Part shown: positions 35,705 to 44,191 of the stretch, piece by piece
Layout: the number at the start of each line of letters is the position of its first letter
Position numbering within the stretch: the first letter of the stretch is position 1
Assembly: GCA_024278755.1 (NCBI GenBank)
Contig: JAJRSO010000046.1
Location: forward strand, 1-64,000
Length of the DNA stretch: 64,000 nucleotides
From: Calditrichota bacterium
GTDB taxonomy: Bacteria; Calditrichota; Calditrichia; Calditrichales; Calditrichaceae
Direction of reading: 5' to 3'
Translations under genes and position numbers: made by a program
Notes under the pieces: model-generated
What the model saw: the letters and a program-made list of their open reading frames with translations, nothing else
Told to the model about the DNA's origin: nothing
Database searches by the model: none

Positions 35705-36439
35705 TTAAACCTGGAACCTTAAAGGCAATTCCAGCTGGTTCTGCAAAAGCAGGGTTTTATTCTTTAAAATGGTATCTGGTTGTCCGTCCGCCACCACCAT
35801 CCCCTTATTTAACAGTATTATTCGGGTACAGGTATCCCATAAAAAATCCAAATCATGAGAAGTTACAACAATGGTCTGACGGCTGATATTCATCCAGTCG
35901 ATTAATTTTCGACGATGAAAGGCATCGAGATTGCCGGAAGGTTCGTCCAGGGCAATGAGTTCCGGTTTCATGGCCAAAACCCCGGCAATGGCGATGAGTT
36001 TCTTTTGGCCGAAACTTATATGGATCGTAGAACTATTGTATAGTTCACGACTGTTTAATATTTGCAACGCTTCATTCACGCGCTGTTCCACTTCACTCTC
36101 TTCCAACCCCTGATTTCGGGGTCCAAAAGCCACATCGTCAAACACTTCCGTCATAAAAAGCTGATCATCGGGATTCTGAAAAACCAGCCCCGCCAAACGG
36201 CGAATTTCTTTAATATTCTTTTTATCCGAAACCGCTTTCCCAAATATTTCCAGATGCCCTTCGGGAAGCCGCAGCCCGTTAAGCAAGGTTAATAAAGTGG
36301 ATTTCCCCGCACCGTTAGGGCCGATAATCCCCACCTTTTCTCCCTCCATTATTCTTAAATCCAGCCGTTCCAAAGCAAGCGTTCCCGCAGGATAACGAAA
36401 CGATACGGCCTCCGCCTCAATTGCTACATTATACGCCAT
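35705..36439 (-). CDS. ECF transporter ATPase (CbiO/NikO type)
   Basis: The ~244-residue ATPase has Walker A GPNGAGKST, Q-loop VFQNPDDQLFM, a variant signature ISFGQKK (usual LSGGQ), Walker B ELIALDEPSGNLD and the switch His in VVTSHDLDFL. It drives import together with the T subunit. ATG 36439 overlaps the T-subunit end by 16 bases; a longer version starting at 36499 would only add hydrophobic residues read in the other gene's region. The FGQKK variant occurs in CbiO-like proteins, so activity is likely retained. Confidence 0.9.
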   Translation of the reverse strand: MAYNVAIEAEAVSFRYPAGTLALERLDLRIMEGEKVGIIGPNGAGKSTLLTLLNGLRLPEGHLEIFGKAVSDKKNIKEIRRLAGLVFQNPDDQLFMTEVFDDVAFGPRNQGLEESEVEQRVNEALQILNSRELYNSSTIHISFGQKKLIAIAGVLAMKPELIALDEPSGNLDAFHRRKLIDWMNISRQTIVVTSHDLDFLWDTCTRIILLNKGMVVADGQPDTILKNKTLLLQNQLELPLRFQV

Positions 36440-37176
36440 AACCAGAAACCCGCCGTTAATAAAACCGTACACAAAAAAAATATCGTATCTGCAAAACACC
36501 AGTTCAGTTTATACACAATCGGAAAACGGCCTGTAAATCCCCGGCTGACCATTGCTTCGCTACTACGTCCGGAGCGTTCCCATACGCGAAGAAGATACAT
36601 CAGTAAAAAATTGCCCGCCGCATGCCGCGAAGCGGCTCTTCTCAAACGCAGATTCCGGGCCCGCAAGGCAAGCTTTACCCGTATGGCTTCCAGATTAAAA
36701 ACCTGTAACATACGTTGCAGATAAAAATATATTGCGATAGCCCAGTGCGGCGTTCGCCAGTTATTCAGGAGGGCGATAATTTGTTTATATGACAATGAAC
36801 GGCTAAGTGCAAAAGAGATGTTTAGTAAAAAGAACGCTTTAAAATGTACCGCTAAAAACTGCCAGAGCCCCTCGCGGTAGAGTGTAAACGGCCCCACCTG
36901 ACCAAAAATTTCAAAACCGCCTAATTTTTGGAAAGGCAAATGAAACGTAATGAATAAAAGCATAGGATAAACACGTAAAATATCTTTAAATATAAAAATT
37001 AACTGCGCCCTCGCTAAACTCCATAAAACGATCAGTAAAAGCAGATAGTAAAGTCGATCCGCTTTTTCCAGCGGCTGTAAATACAAAACCGAAACGGCCG
37101 TTAGCACCCCTGCAAAAAACTGTGCCCGCGGGTCAAACTTATTTAATCGAAATATTGTTTCTCTATTCAAATTCAT
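36424..37176 (-). CDS. ECF transporter T component (CbiQ/NikQ type)
   Basis: The 250-residue transmembrane coupling protein has five to six membrane helices and the two short Arg motifs that contact the ATPases (ALRAR near residue 168 and MVSRGF near 208). These motifs are the hallmark of CbiQ/EcfT proteins. It lies 16 bases after nikR and overlaps the ATPase gene. The T subunit normally works with one or two ATPases; only one is encoded here. Confidence 0.88.
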   Translation of the reverse strand: MNLNRETIFRLNKFDPRAQFFAGVLTAVSVLYLQPLEKADRLYYLLLLIVLWSLARAQLIFIFKDILRVYPMLLFITFHLPFQKLGGFEIFGQVGPFTLYREGLWQFLAVHFKAFFLLNISFALSRSLSYKQIIALLNNWRTPHWAIAIYFYLQRMLQVFNLEAIRVKLALRARNLRLRRAASRHAAGNFLLMYLLRVWERSGRSSEAMVSRGFTGRFPIVYKLNWCFADTIFFLCTVLLTAGFWLWRIM

Positions 37177-37192
37177 CCCGGAATTCCAATCG

Positions 37193-37612
37193 TCAGTCCA
37201 AACCTTTTCCGTCCGAAGTAAGATAGAGTTTTCCGTGCTTAACTCCCTTTTCTGCCAGCATACGGTCGGCCGTTTTCCGTATCAGTGCGGGCGTTCCTTT
37301 TATAACTATCACTTCCAAACAGTTAACATGATCCAAATGGACATGCATGGACGAAATAATGTGCTCGTGATGGGCATGCTGTATTTCCGTCAGTTTCTCC
37401 GTTAATTCACGTTTAGAATGATCGTATAAAATATGTAAAACACCCAGAACCACTTCATTTACCTCAATCTCCTCTTCTACCAGCGCACGTCGAATTAAAT
37501 CCCGGATGGCTTCGGAGCGGTTGCCGTAGCCCCTTGCTTCGATATGAGCATCAAAACGTTCCATCAGTTTACCCGGTAAAGACATTCCGAAACGAACCAT
37601 AGATTCAGACAT
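37193..37612 (-). CDS. nikR: Nickel-responsive transcriptional regulator NikR
   Basis: The 139-residue repressor has an N-terminal ribbon-helix-helix DNA-binding domain (MVRFGMSLPGKLMERFD, YGNRSEAIRDLIRRAL). The C-terminal ACT-like nickel domain holds the ligands in HHEHIISSMHVHLDHVNCLEV, giving the classical His, His, His and Cys square-planar site. It should bind nickel and repress the following uptake genes. A palindrome fitting a NikR operator lies 14 bases before the ATG. First gene of the nikR-T-A-TonB-S-methyltransferase operon. Confidence 0.93.
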   Translation of the reverse strand: MSESMVRFGMSLPGKLMERFDAHIEARGYGNRSEAIRDLIRRALVEEEIEVNEVVLGVLHILYDHSKRELTEKLTEIQHAHHEHIISSMHVHLDHVNCLEVIVIKGTPALIRKTADRMLAEKGVKHGKLYLTSDGKGLD

Positions 37613-37625
37613 ATTTCAAGTCTCC

Positions 37626-37652
37626 GTGTTACTTTTCTAACAATAGTAACAC
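37626..37652. promoter_or_regulatory. NikR operator palindrome
   Basis: GTGTTAC-N13-GTAACAC is an exact 7-bp inverted repeat, 14 bases upstream of nikR. I recall that candidate NikR sites in some deltaproteobacteria have this same half-site and spacing; E. coli uses a different GTATGA/TCATAC pair with 16-base spacing. The position just upstream of nikR makes autoregulation and nickel control of the operon likely. Confidence 0.8.
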
Positions 37653-37722
37653 CCGCGATCGAATCGATCAAGCATAAAAAAAAATTCTTTTTCAAATAAA
37701 TGGTTTATTTTTGTACACCCTA

Positions 37723-37768
37723 TTGACTTTATTTTTTACATTTCCTATTTTTGGTGTACTCTGGTACA
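37723..37768 (+). promoter_or_regulatory. lexA promoter with candidate LexA box
   Basis: TTGACT (37723-37728) and TATTTT (37746-37751) are spaced by 17 bases, a good sigma-70-type promoter. TGTAC-TCTG-GTACA (37755-37768) sits directly downstream at the start-site region, where a bound repressor would block transcription. A half-site TGTACA occurs upstream at 37712-37717. The same box type precedes the DUF6504 gene. Cyanobacterial LexA boxes (RGTAC-N4-GTWC) are similar in layout. Confidence 0.7.
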
Positions 37769-37783
37769 TTTAAAGGAATAAAA

Positions 37784-38398
37784 ATGAAAACCCTTACCGA
37801 CCGTCAAAAAGAGTTATTGCAGTTAATAGCCCGCAATATCGAAGAAAAAGGCTATCCGCCATCTTACCAGGAATTGGCAAATTCCATGAATATTAAATCC
37901 AAATTTGCTATTCTAAAACATATCGACGCCTTGGTGAGCAAAGGATATCTGGAAAAGGATTCTTCTGCCCGCGGCCTGCGTATCATTGCCTCCGATTATG
38001 CGCCGGGCAATAAAAATGAAATCAACGTTCCGCTCATCGGCCGGGTCGCCGCCGGATTTCCCATTTTGGCTCAGGAAAATGTAGAACGCTACATTCCCAT
38101 CCCCCGGGCCATGATAAAAGCCGAGGGCCGTTATTTTGCCTTAAAAGTTCGTGGCGACAGTATGATCAATGCCGGTATTTTTGAAGAAGACCTCGTCGTT
38201 GTCAATTCTACCAATGCCGCCCATAACAAAGAGATTGTTGTTGCCCTGATTGGGGATGAAGTAACCGTTAAACGTTTAATCCGCTCTAACGGCAAGATTT
38301 ACTTAAAAGCAGAAAATCCCGCCTACGATGATATTTATCCGGAGAGTGAATGGTCTATTCAGGGTAAAGTCGTGGGGCTGATTCGTGAGATTAATTAA
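37784..38398 (+). CDS. lexA: LexA repressor (SOS regulator)
   Basis: The 204-residue protein has an N-terminal winged helix (TDRQKELLQLIARNIEEKGYPPSYQELANSM region, residues ~1-65) and the S24 peptidase domain. The self-cleavage site is AAGF (VAAGFP, ~residue 90), the catalytic Ser is in RGDSMIN and the Lys in VTVKRLI. It represses SOS genes and is cleaved on contact with RecA filaments. ATG 37784 behind AAAGGAAT is chosen; an upstream GTG would add residues that overlap the operator. The candidate operator directly before it suggests autoregulation. Confidence 0.95.
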   Translation: MKTLTDRQKELLQLIARNIEEKGYPPSYQELANSMNIKSKFAILKHIDALVSKGYLEKDSSARGLRIIASDYAPGNKNEINVPLIGRVAAGFPILAQENVERYIPIPRAMIKAEGRYFALKVRGDSMINAGIFEEDLVVVNSTNAAHNKEIVVALIGDEVTVKRLIRSNGKIYLKAENPAYDDIYPESEWSIQGKVVGLIREIN

Positions 38399-38410
38399 CA
38401 CCTGGCTGAT

Positions 38411-38857
38411 ATGAAAAACAAACCATCCAACCCTATTTTTTATAATGAAAAAACGACGGTAGGAACCAGTGAGTTTTATAGTATCCCGTTGATGGGAGAA
38501 GTTCATATAGAAAATGAATTTGGCTCAGGAGGAAATTATTCCTTAGGAGAATTGATTAAAAACGTTCGCCAAAAGGATTTACGCTCCATTACCCTGCGCA
38601 CCATGGACAACGGCCTGGCCGGAGACGGTATTTATTTCGGGGATTTCCTGACGGTCGATTTAACATCAAAACCCGTTAATGGCGGTATTGCCGCTATAAA
38701 ATTAGGTAGTAAAATTTATATCCGTAAAATATTTTTCGAACACAATTTTATCCGGTTGGAAACAACCGATCCCACCAATTCTCCATTAATTGTCGATCCT
38801 CAAACACCCGGTTTTGAGATTATCGGCCGGGTACATACGGTTATTCGGGAATTATAA
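38411..38857 (+). CDS. LexA C-terminal-like protein without cleavage site and catalytic dyad
   Basis: The 148-residue protein resembles the LexA/UmuD S24 domain (YSIPLMGEV, ITLRTMDNGLAGDGI, GFEIIGRVHTVIREL). The key residues are changed: the Ala-Gly cleavage pair is absent (GEVHIENEF), the GDSM region reads MDNGL (no Ser), and VKRL is IRKI in the Lys strand. It lacks a DNA-binding domain. It begins 12 bases after lexA, so it is co-expressed with it. It may form non-cleavable heterodimers with LexA or act as an adaptor; this is inference. Confidence 0.8.
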   Translation: MKNKPSNPIFYNEKTTVGTSEFYSIPLMGEVHIENEFGSGGNYSLGELIKNVRQKDLRSITLRTMDNGLAGDGIYFGDFLTVDLTSKPVNGGIAAIKLGSKIYIRKIFFEHNFIRLETTDPTNSPLIVDPQTPGFEIIGRVHTVIREL

Positions 38858-38894
38858 AACCAGGTTATATCCCGACTCCCTTTATTATTCATAC

Positions 38895-39026
38895 CCAAAT
38901 TTCTAAAGTAAAATTTAGGAAATACCAAACTCTAAAATGCCTCTGCAAGGTAATTTTTGTTTGAGATTTAATTTACTGTTTTTTTAATATTTATTTAATT
39001 TTTGCTATTTGTACTTTAGAATTTAA
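38895..39026. repeat. Dispersed repeat family A, copy 3 (uninterrupted)
   Basis: This is the clearest uninterrupted copy. It runs from TTTCTAAAGTAAAATTTAGG through CCTCTGCAAGG and TTTGAGATTTAATTTACTG to TTGTACTTTAGAATTTAA. It lies between the LexA-like gene and the DUF6504 gene and serves as the reference for copy 2, which is split by element B. Confidence 0.65.
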
Positions 39027-39068
39027 AATTTAATCTTGCCTTTTTCCCCATTTTTTTATACTTTTAGG

Positions 39069-39082
39069 TGTACGTTTGTATA
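39069..39082 (+). promoter_or_regulatory. Second candidate LexA box
   Basis: TGTAC-GTTT-GTATA matches the box before lexA (TGTAC-N4-GTACA) at nine of ten half-site positions. Both boxes are preceded by GG (GGTGTAC). It lies 21 bases before the GTG start of the DUF6504 gene. Confidence 0.6.
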
Positions 39083-39103
39083 TTTATTAAAAACAGGAAA
39101 ACC

Positions 39104-39358
39104 GTGACCTTCGAAGATATTTTTGAACCCATTGAGGTAATCTCCTATTTCCGGGAGGGCAAACTTCGCCCGCTGCGTTTTCGATGGAACGGACGGGTAT
39201 ACAAAATAAAACAACTGAACGGGCACTGGATCAGTCATCAGGGGTACAGTAAAGAACATCACTACTCCGTCATTTCCGACAGTTCCGATTATTTTGAGCT
39301 GCTGTTTAACAGCGCCGATTTTGACTGGCAGGTGGCGCGGGTATGCCTGGGTGGATAA
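39104..39358 (+). CDS. DUF6504-family protein (SOS-associated)
   Basis: The 84-residue protein has the pattern of DUF6504 domains: LRPLRFRWNGRVYKIKQL-NGHW and YFELLFNSADFDWQVARVCLG. These proteins are commonly encoded with imuB/dnaE2 mutagenesis cassettes, although their function is unknown. GTG 39104 is chosen because AGGAAA lies 6 bases before it; an earlier GTG (39068) would fall inside the candidate LexA box. No polymerase gene is nearby. It is flanked by two copies of repeat A. Confidence 0.72.
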   Translation: MTFEDIFEPIEVISYFREGKLRPLRFRWNGRVYKIKQLNGHWISHQGYSKEHHYSVISDSSDYFELLFNSADFDWQVARVCLGG

Positions 39359-39380
39359 AACCACTTAATAAGTATCAGCC

Positions 39381-39486
39381 GAATTTCTAAAGTGAAATTT
39401 TAGAAGCGCCAAATAATACCAAATTTTAAAATTTAAACATGCATCCGCAAGGCGATTCTTGTTTGAGATTTATTTGTTTTTTGTAG
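39381..39486. repeat. Dispersed repeat family A, copy 4
   Basis: It begins GAATTTCTAAAGTGAAATTTTAG and continues with CATCCGCAAGGCGATTCTTG and TTTGAGATTTATTTG. The right end is truncated compared with copy 3. With copy 3 it brackets the DUF6504 gene in direct orientation. Confidence 0.6.
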
Positions 39487-40028
39487 CGCTATGTCGATCC
39501 GGGCGGGTAAGCACAAATACAAAAAGGAAAAGCCACAGATTACCATCACGCCAGAGGCGGACAGACCAAGAAAACAGGAGAACAACCGAGCAATTCTATT
39601 TGTTCTGTTATAGTTTTACCTGGCAAAACGTTGCGCCCTTCGCACTTAAAAAATAAAAAAAATCTTAGCCGAGAATGGTCAATGAACGCGAATAAACTAA
39701 AACAAACGAAACAATGATTAAATCAGTGAATATCCGTGTTCATCCGCGGCTAAAAAAACGGCAACACCCTGCTTTAGTCAGGGATGAAACGACTTATCCG
39801 TTTAACCGAAAACGAATAGCCGGTTTTATCAATTTAAGCTTTTTCCATAAATCCTGCTACTTTCTTCCAATAGGCGCCCGGCACAAATCATTTTAGTGAA
39901 TCCTTCAATATTTTATTAAATTAATTGCGGCTACGGAAAACGAAGGTTCGTTTTACCGGTTTCCGCCGCTTAAAACAAGACACCGTATCAAAAATGAAAG
40001 CGGGGCTGTTCTGCCGCATCCCATAGAA
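39487..40028. other. Non-coding, repeat-rich gap before the histidine kinase
   Basis: The gap includes fragments of general intergenic repeats (CAGTGAATATCCGTGTTCATC near 39723 and AGCGCTATGTCGATCCGGGC near 39485). The latter resembles a stretch at 58735-58760. Only short frames without ribosome sites occur. The kinase frame is open back to 39900, without a standard start before TTG 40029. Confidence 0.5.
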
Positions 40029-41435
40029 TTGTTCGAACAAACACTGCAGCATTCGCGTGCCGCCATGCGTCTTGTGGATATGCAGGGACGCATCGTTGCC
40101 TGCAGTGACGCCTATTGTACGCTCACCGGACTTCCCCGGGAAGAACTGGTGGGACAAACTCTCACCGTTGTTTATCATCCCAACGCGCGCGAACAAATGC
40201 TGCACATCTTTAAAAAAGGGCTGCAAAGCGGTTCCCTACCCGAAGCGGAACAACTCAAACTGCGTTTATGGGATGGACGGAAGATTTGGCTGGATATCCG
40301 GCACACGCATTTTGCCCGCAAAGATTCCGAAGCGTATCTGTGGAGTTCTTTCCGGGATATTTCCAAAATAAAACGGACACAAAAAATTCGTCGGGATAAT
40401 GAAAAACGATTACGCCTGCTTTTTGACCGGGCTGCCGACGCTATTTTTTTAACACCGTTTAGCGAGGATTTCAGACCGGGCGCTTTTATCGAAGTGAATG
40501 ACACCGCCAGTAAACGTCTGTTATACTCAAAAGAAGAATTATCGCGTTTAACGCCCTATTCTGTTATTCCGGCAAAATTATACGAAAAACTCAACCAAGC
40601 TTTAAAAAAGTTGCACACCGAAGCTACTGCCGTTTTTCAGCTTCAGTTGCTGCGCAAAGACAAACGCCGGATTCCGGTGGAAATCAGTCTGCGCCGTTTT
40701 AAACTGGATCACCAGGAAACCATCGTCTGGGTCGTCCGCGATATCACCCAGAGGAAACAGGTGGAAAAGCGACTGAAAGAGACTTCCAGCCAATTGCGGG
40801 ATTTAGCCAGCCGCATTCAAACCGTACGCGAAGAAGAACGCACCATGATTGCCCGGGAAATCCACGATGAACTGGGGCAGGTCTTAACCGTACTTAAAAT
40901 TCAGCTTTCCCTCACCGCCAACAAGCTGCTTCCGGAACAGCAGGAAATAAAGACACGGATAAAATCGACTTACGGGCTGCTGGATAATGCGGTTGAAGCG
41001 GTACAACGTATTTCCGCCAAGCTGCGCCCCGGCATTTTGGACGAACTGGGACTGGCGGCCGCGGTGGAATGGCAGGCGCAGGATTTTGAAAAACATACCG
41101 GCATTCATTGTAAATGTTCGCTGCTGTCCGAGCCTGTATCTCTTTCCGCCGAAAAGAGCACGGCCGTCTTCCGTATTTTTCAGGAGGCGCTCACCAATGC
41201 GGCGCGTCATGCCGACGCCGACCGCGTTTCCATCTTTTTAAAAAACAGAAACGACAAAATGATTTTGGAAATCATCGACAATGGTTGCGGTATTAACAAA
41301 ACACAAATTAACAGCCCGAAATCACTGGGGATATTAGGGATGCGCGAACGGGTTGTCGTATTGGGCGGCAGCATGGAAATAAACGGGGTTCCCGGAAAAG
41401 GTACCCATATAAAAGTAACCATGCCGCGTAAATAA
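40029..41435 (+). CDS. PAS-PAS histidine kinase, NarL-type (HisKA_3)
   Basis: The 468-residue cytoplasmic kinase has two PAS domains (residues ~1-120, AAMRLVDMQGRIVACSDAYC; ~130-245, FDRAADAIFLTPF). The dimerisation/His region is EEERTMIAREIHDELGQVLT with the phospho-His, and the HATPase_c domain has NAARHADAD, IDNGCGI and LGILGMRERV. This kinase type pairs with NarL-family response regulators; none is adjacent. The start is uncertain: TTG 40029 is the first standard codon in a frame that is open back to 39900, and no good ribosome site is seen. No membrane segment, so it senses an internal signal. Confidence 0.85.
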   Translation: MFEQTLQHSRAAMRLVDMQGRIVACSDAYCTLTGLPREELVGQTLTVVYHPNAREQMLHIFKKGLQSGSLPEAEQLKLRLWDGRKIWLDIRHTHFARKDSEAYLWSSFRDISKIKRTQKIRRDNEKRLRLLFDRAADAIFLTPFSEDFRPGAFIEVNDTASKRLLYSKEELSRLTPYSVIPAKLYEKLNQALKKLHTEATAVFQLQLLRKDKRRIPVEISLRRFKLDHQETIVWVVRDITQRKQVEKRLKETSSQLRDLASRIQTVREEERTMIAREIHDELGQVLTVLKIQLSLTANKLLPEQQEIKTRIKSTYGLLDNAVEAVQRISAKLRPGILDELGLAAAVEWQAQDFEKHTGIHCKCSLLSEPVSLSAEKSTAVFRIFQEALTNAARHADADRVSIFLKNRNDKMILEIIDNGCGINKTQINSPKSLGILGMRERVVVLGGSMEINGVPGKGTHIKVTMPRK

Positions 41436-41575
41436 TAAAGACCTTTACAAAAGCATTAATTTAAAACATACGGCAATACAATCCGCCGGATTGCAGCCTT
41501 TTTGATTTTTAAGAAGGAAACCAGAGACCATAATTTTAGATTAACAAACTTTGCTTTTTATTACAAAGGAAACAA

Positions 41576-42859
41576 ATGAAGATTCCAGAACTGCTCGCTC
41601 CCGCGGGCTCTTTCGAAAAAATGCAGTATGCTTTTGCTTACGGAGCCGACGCGGTTTACGCCGGCATTCCCCGCTTTTCGCTGCGGGCCAGGGAAAATGA
41701 TTTTACCGAAGAAAAGTATCTGGAAGCGCTTCGGTATGCGCGTCAAAATAATAAAAAATTATATCTGACCATGAACATCTTTCCGCATAACCGTAAAGTG
41801 GAATCCTTCACAAATATGCTGGCCAGAGTGGCGCAGGCCAAACCGGACGGATTGATTATGGCCGACCCGGGGATGATAATGGTGGCCCGCGAAAAGCATC
41901 CCGAATTGCCCGTGCACCTCTCCACCCAGTCCAACACCATCAACTGGCAAACGGTACGATTCTGGCAGAAAATCGGCGTAAAACGCATTATTCTAAGCCG
42001 GGAACTGAGCATCGACGAAATTAAAGAAATCCGCCAGCATGTGCCGGAAATGGAACTGGAAACATTTATTCACGGCGCCATCTGTATCGCCTATTCGGGG
42101 CGCTGCCTGCTGTCCAATTATTTTACACACCGCGACGCTAACCAGGGCACCTGCACCAACGCCTGCCGCTGGGAATACAACGTACACGGCGAGCCGGCGC
42201 AGTTGCAGAAAGAGCTGGACAGCTATCAGCCCGAAAAAATTAATTACTATCTCGAAGAAACGACGCGCCCCGGGGAACTGATGGCGGTTGACGAAGACGA
42301 ACACGGTACGTACATCATGAATGCGAAAGATTTAAGCACCATTCATATTTTAAAAGAACTCATCGACAGCGGTGTGGATAGTATTAAGATTGAAGGCCGC
42401 ACAAAATCCCAGTACTATCTGAGTTCGATTACACGGGCGTACCGCTGGGCTTTAGATTGTTATAAAGAAGGTCGCCAAGTGCCCGAAGATGTATTGCAGG
42501 AAGTATATGCGGTGGCCAACCGCGGCTATGTGACGGGATTTCTGGAGCGCAACCCCGGAGAGAACGGACAAAATTACGAAGAAAGCCATTCTTCCGTTCA
42601 GAGCCGGATATTTGCCGGATTGGTTAACGAATGGGATGCAGAAAAAGGGCTGGCCCGCATCAACGTGCGCAACCGTTTTGAAATCGGCGATACACTGGAA
42701 CTAATCACCCCGGCAGAGACGATTCCCTTCCGTCTGGAACGCATGACCGATGAATCGGGTGAACTGTTAGACGCCGCGCATGGCGGCGGAAAAGATGTTT
42801 TTATGCCGCTACCCAAAGAGCCGGAACCTTACGCCATCCTGCGCAAAGTCGTTTTGTAA
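41576..42859 (+). CDS. U32-family peptidase-like tRNA hydroxylation protein (TrhP/YegQ type)
   Basis: The 427-residue protein has the U32 signature HGAICIAYSGRCLLSNY and Cys-rich elements (GTCTNACRW) thought to bind an Fe-S cluster. The N-terminal ELLAPAGSFEKMQYAFAYGA region and the C-terminal FRLERM barrel-like domain fit YegQ/TrhP. That protein is needed for 5-hydroxyuridine formation at tRNA position 34. Older annotations call it a collagenase-like protease. AAAGGAAAC lies before the ATG. A single gene, convergent with trxB. Confidence 0.88.
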   Translation: MKIPELLAPAGSFEKMQYAFAYGADAVYAGIPRFSLRARENDFTEEKYLEALRYARQNNKKLYLTMNIFPHNRKVESFTNMLARVAQAKPDGLIMADPGMIMVAREKHPELPVHLSTQSNTINWQTVRFWQKIGVKRIILSRELSIDEIKEIRQHVPEMELETFIHGAICIAYSGRCLLSNYFTHRDANQGTCTNACRWEYNVHGEPAQLQKELDSYQPEKINYYLEETTRPGELMAVDEDEHGTYIMNAKDLSTIHILKELIDSGVDSIKIEGRTKSQYYLSSITRAYRWALDCYKEGRQVPEDVLQEVYAVANRGYVTGFLERNPGENGQNYEESHSSVQSRIFAGLVNEWDAEKGLARINVRNRFEIGDTLELITPAETIPFRLERMTDESGELLDAAHGGGKDVFMPLPKEPEPYAILRKVVL

Positions 42860-42880
42860 GGGCAGCCTGACAGGCCGCCC
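42860..42880. terminator. Imperfect hairpin between convergent U32 and trxB genes
   Basis: GGGC-A-GCCTG-A-CAGGC-C-GCCC forms a stem with a mismatch and starts at the stop codon of the U32 gene. Neither strand shows a long T run, so termination is likely only partial. Confidence 0.45.
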
Positions 42881-42893
42881 AAAATAAGAGGTA

Positions 42894-43820
42894 CTAACCT
42901 TCCAGAAAATGCTCGGCGTCCAACGCGGCCATACAGCCCGAACCGGCCGCCGTAATCGCCTGTTTATAGGTGGTGTCCTGCACATCGCCGCAGGCAAACA
43001 CACCTTCCACATTCGTTTTAGTAGTTCCGGGAACGGTATTGATATACCCGTTCTGATCCAGATCTAACTGTCCCTTAAAAATTTCCGTATTGGGATTGTG
43101 ACCGATGGCCATAAAAATACCGTCCACAGTCACTTCGCTTAATTCACCGGTTTTCGTATCCTTTAGACGGGCGCCGGTTACAAATTCATCTCCAAGCACT
43201 TCATCAATTACCTTATTGTAGGCAAATTCCACTTTGGGATTGGCCTTAGCCTTTTCAATCATAATCTTGGATGCGCGAAATTCATCCCGGCGATGGACAA
43301 CGGTAACTTTGCTGGCAAACTTGGTTAAAAACGTTGCTTCTTCCAACGCGGAATCGCCGCCGCCCACCACTAACACTTCTTTATCTTTGTAAAAGAAACC
43401 GTCGCAGGTGGCGCAGGCCGAAACACCCTTACCCATCAAGCGGGTTTCGGATTCGATGCCCAGCAGACGGGCCGAAGCGCCGGTAGCGATGATTATAGAA
43501 TCGGCCGTGTACGTGCCGCCGTCGCTTTCCACGGTAAACGGGCGTTTGGAAAAATCGACTTTGTTCACCGCTTCAAAACGGGTTTCGGCATCAAATTTAT
43601 TTACCTGGGTACGCATATCTTCCATCAGTTGCGGTCCCATAATGCCTTCGGGAAAACCGGGAAAGTTTTCAACTTCCGTGGTAATGGTCAACTGGCCGCC
43701 CGGCTGATTACCCTCCAGCACAAGCGGGTTCAGTTCTGCGCGGGCCGCATAAATGCCCGCGGTAAGCCCGGCAGGCCCGGAACCGATAATAATCACTTTA
43801 TAATGTTTTGTCTCCGACAT
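42894..43820 (-). CDS. trxB: Thioredoxin-disulfide reductase
   Basis: The 308-residue flavoprotein reduces thioredoxin with NADPH. It shows the FAD motif GSGPAGLTAGIYAARA, the redox-active CATC in SACATCDGFFY, the NADPH-binding GGGDSALEEATFL and the closing GVFACGDVQDTTYKQAITAAGSG. Length and motif order are those of low-molecular-weight TrxB. AGGAGAAC precedes the ATG. It stands alone, while thioredoxin-fold partners lie at 53420-55019. Confidence 0.96.
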   Translation of the reverse strand: MSETKHYKVIIIGSGPAGLTAGIYAARAELNPLVLEGNQPGGQLTITTEVENFPGFPEGIMGPQLMEDMRTQVNKFDAETRFEAVNKVDFSKRPFTVESDGGTYTADSIIIATGASARLLGIESETRLMGKGVSACATCDGFFYKDKEVLVVGGGDSALEEATFLTKFASKVTVVHRRDEFRASKIMIEKAKANPKVEFAYNKVIDEVLGDEFVTGARLKDTKTGELSEVTVDGIFMAIGHNPNTEIFKGQLDLDQNGYINTVPGTTKTNVEGVFACGDVQDTTYKQAITAAGSGCMAALDAEHFLEG

Positions 43821-44191
43821 TTTGTTCTCCTGTTTCTTTTAATATCAATTTCTTCGTTTTTAAATTTTAAAACCAAACCGTAATTCTCTAACCTGCAATG
43901 TCGTCCATTAACGATTGAAGATTAATGAGCGCCGATTGCAGATATCCTGAGTTTAGTACTAACTTGAATTTTTGATGCAATATTTCGCCGGAAGGTACAG
44001 AACACGATTTATTTAAATTTAAGCGTTGCGCCGCACTCCGATGACTGTTAGATTCCCCTCGGCAATTTTACCCGGCAGACTTATCTTTATGCATTGTCGG
44101 CGTGGAAATTAAATGTTAAAATACAGCAAATTCACTATAAAATAAATGGTTTATATTATTACTCCTTGTTAATAAAGGTGGAGATTTATAA
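43821..44191. other. 371-base divergent gap between trxB and the GH13-like gene
   Basis: The gap is AT-rich, with leader regions of both divergent genes. I see no repeat, RNA gene or riboswitch core. Promoters for both sides should lie here, but no strong boxes stand out. Confidence 0.35.
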
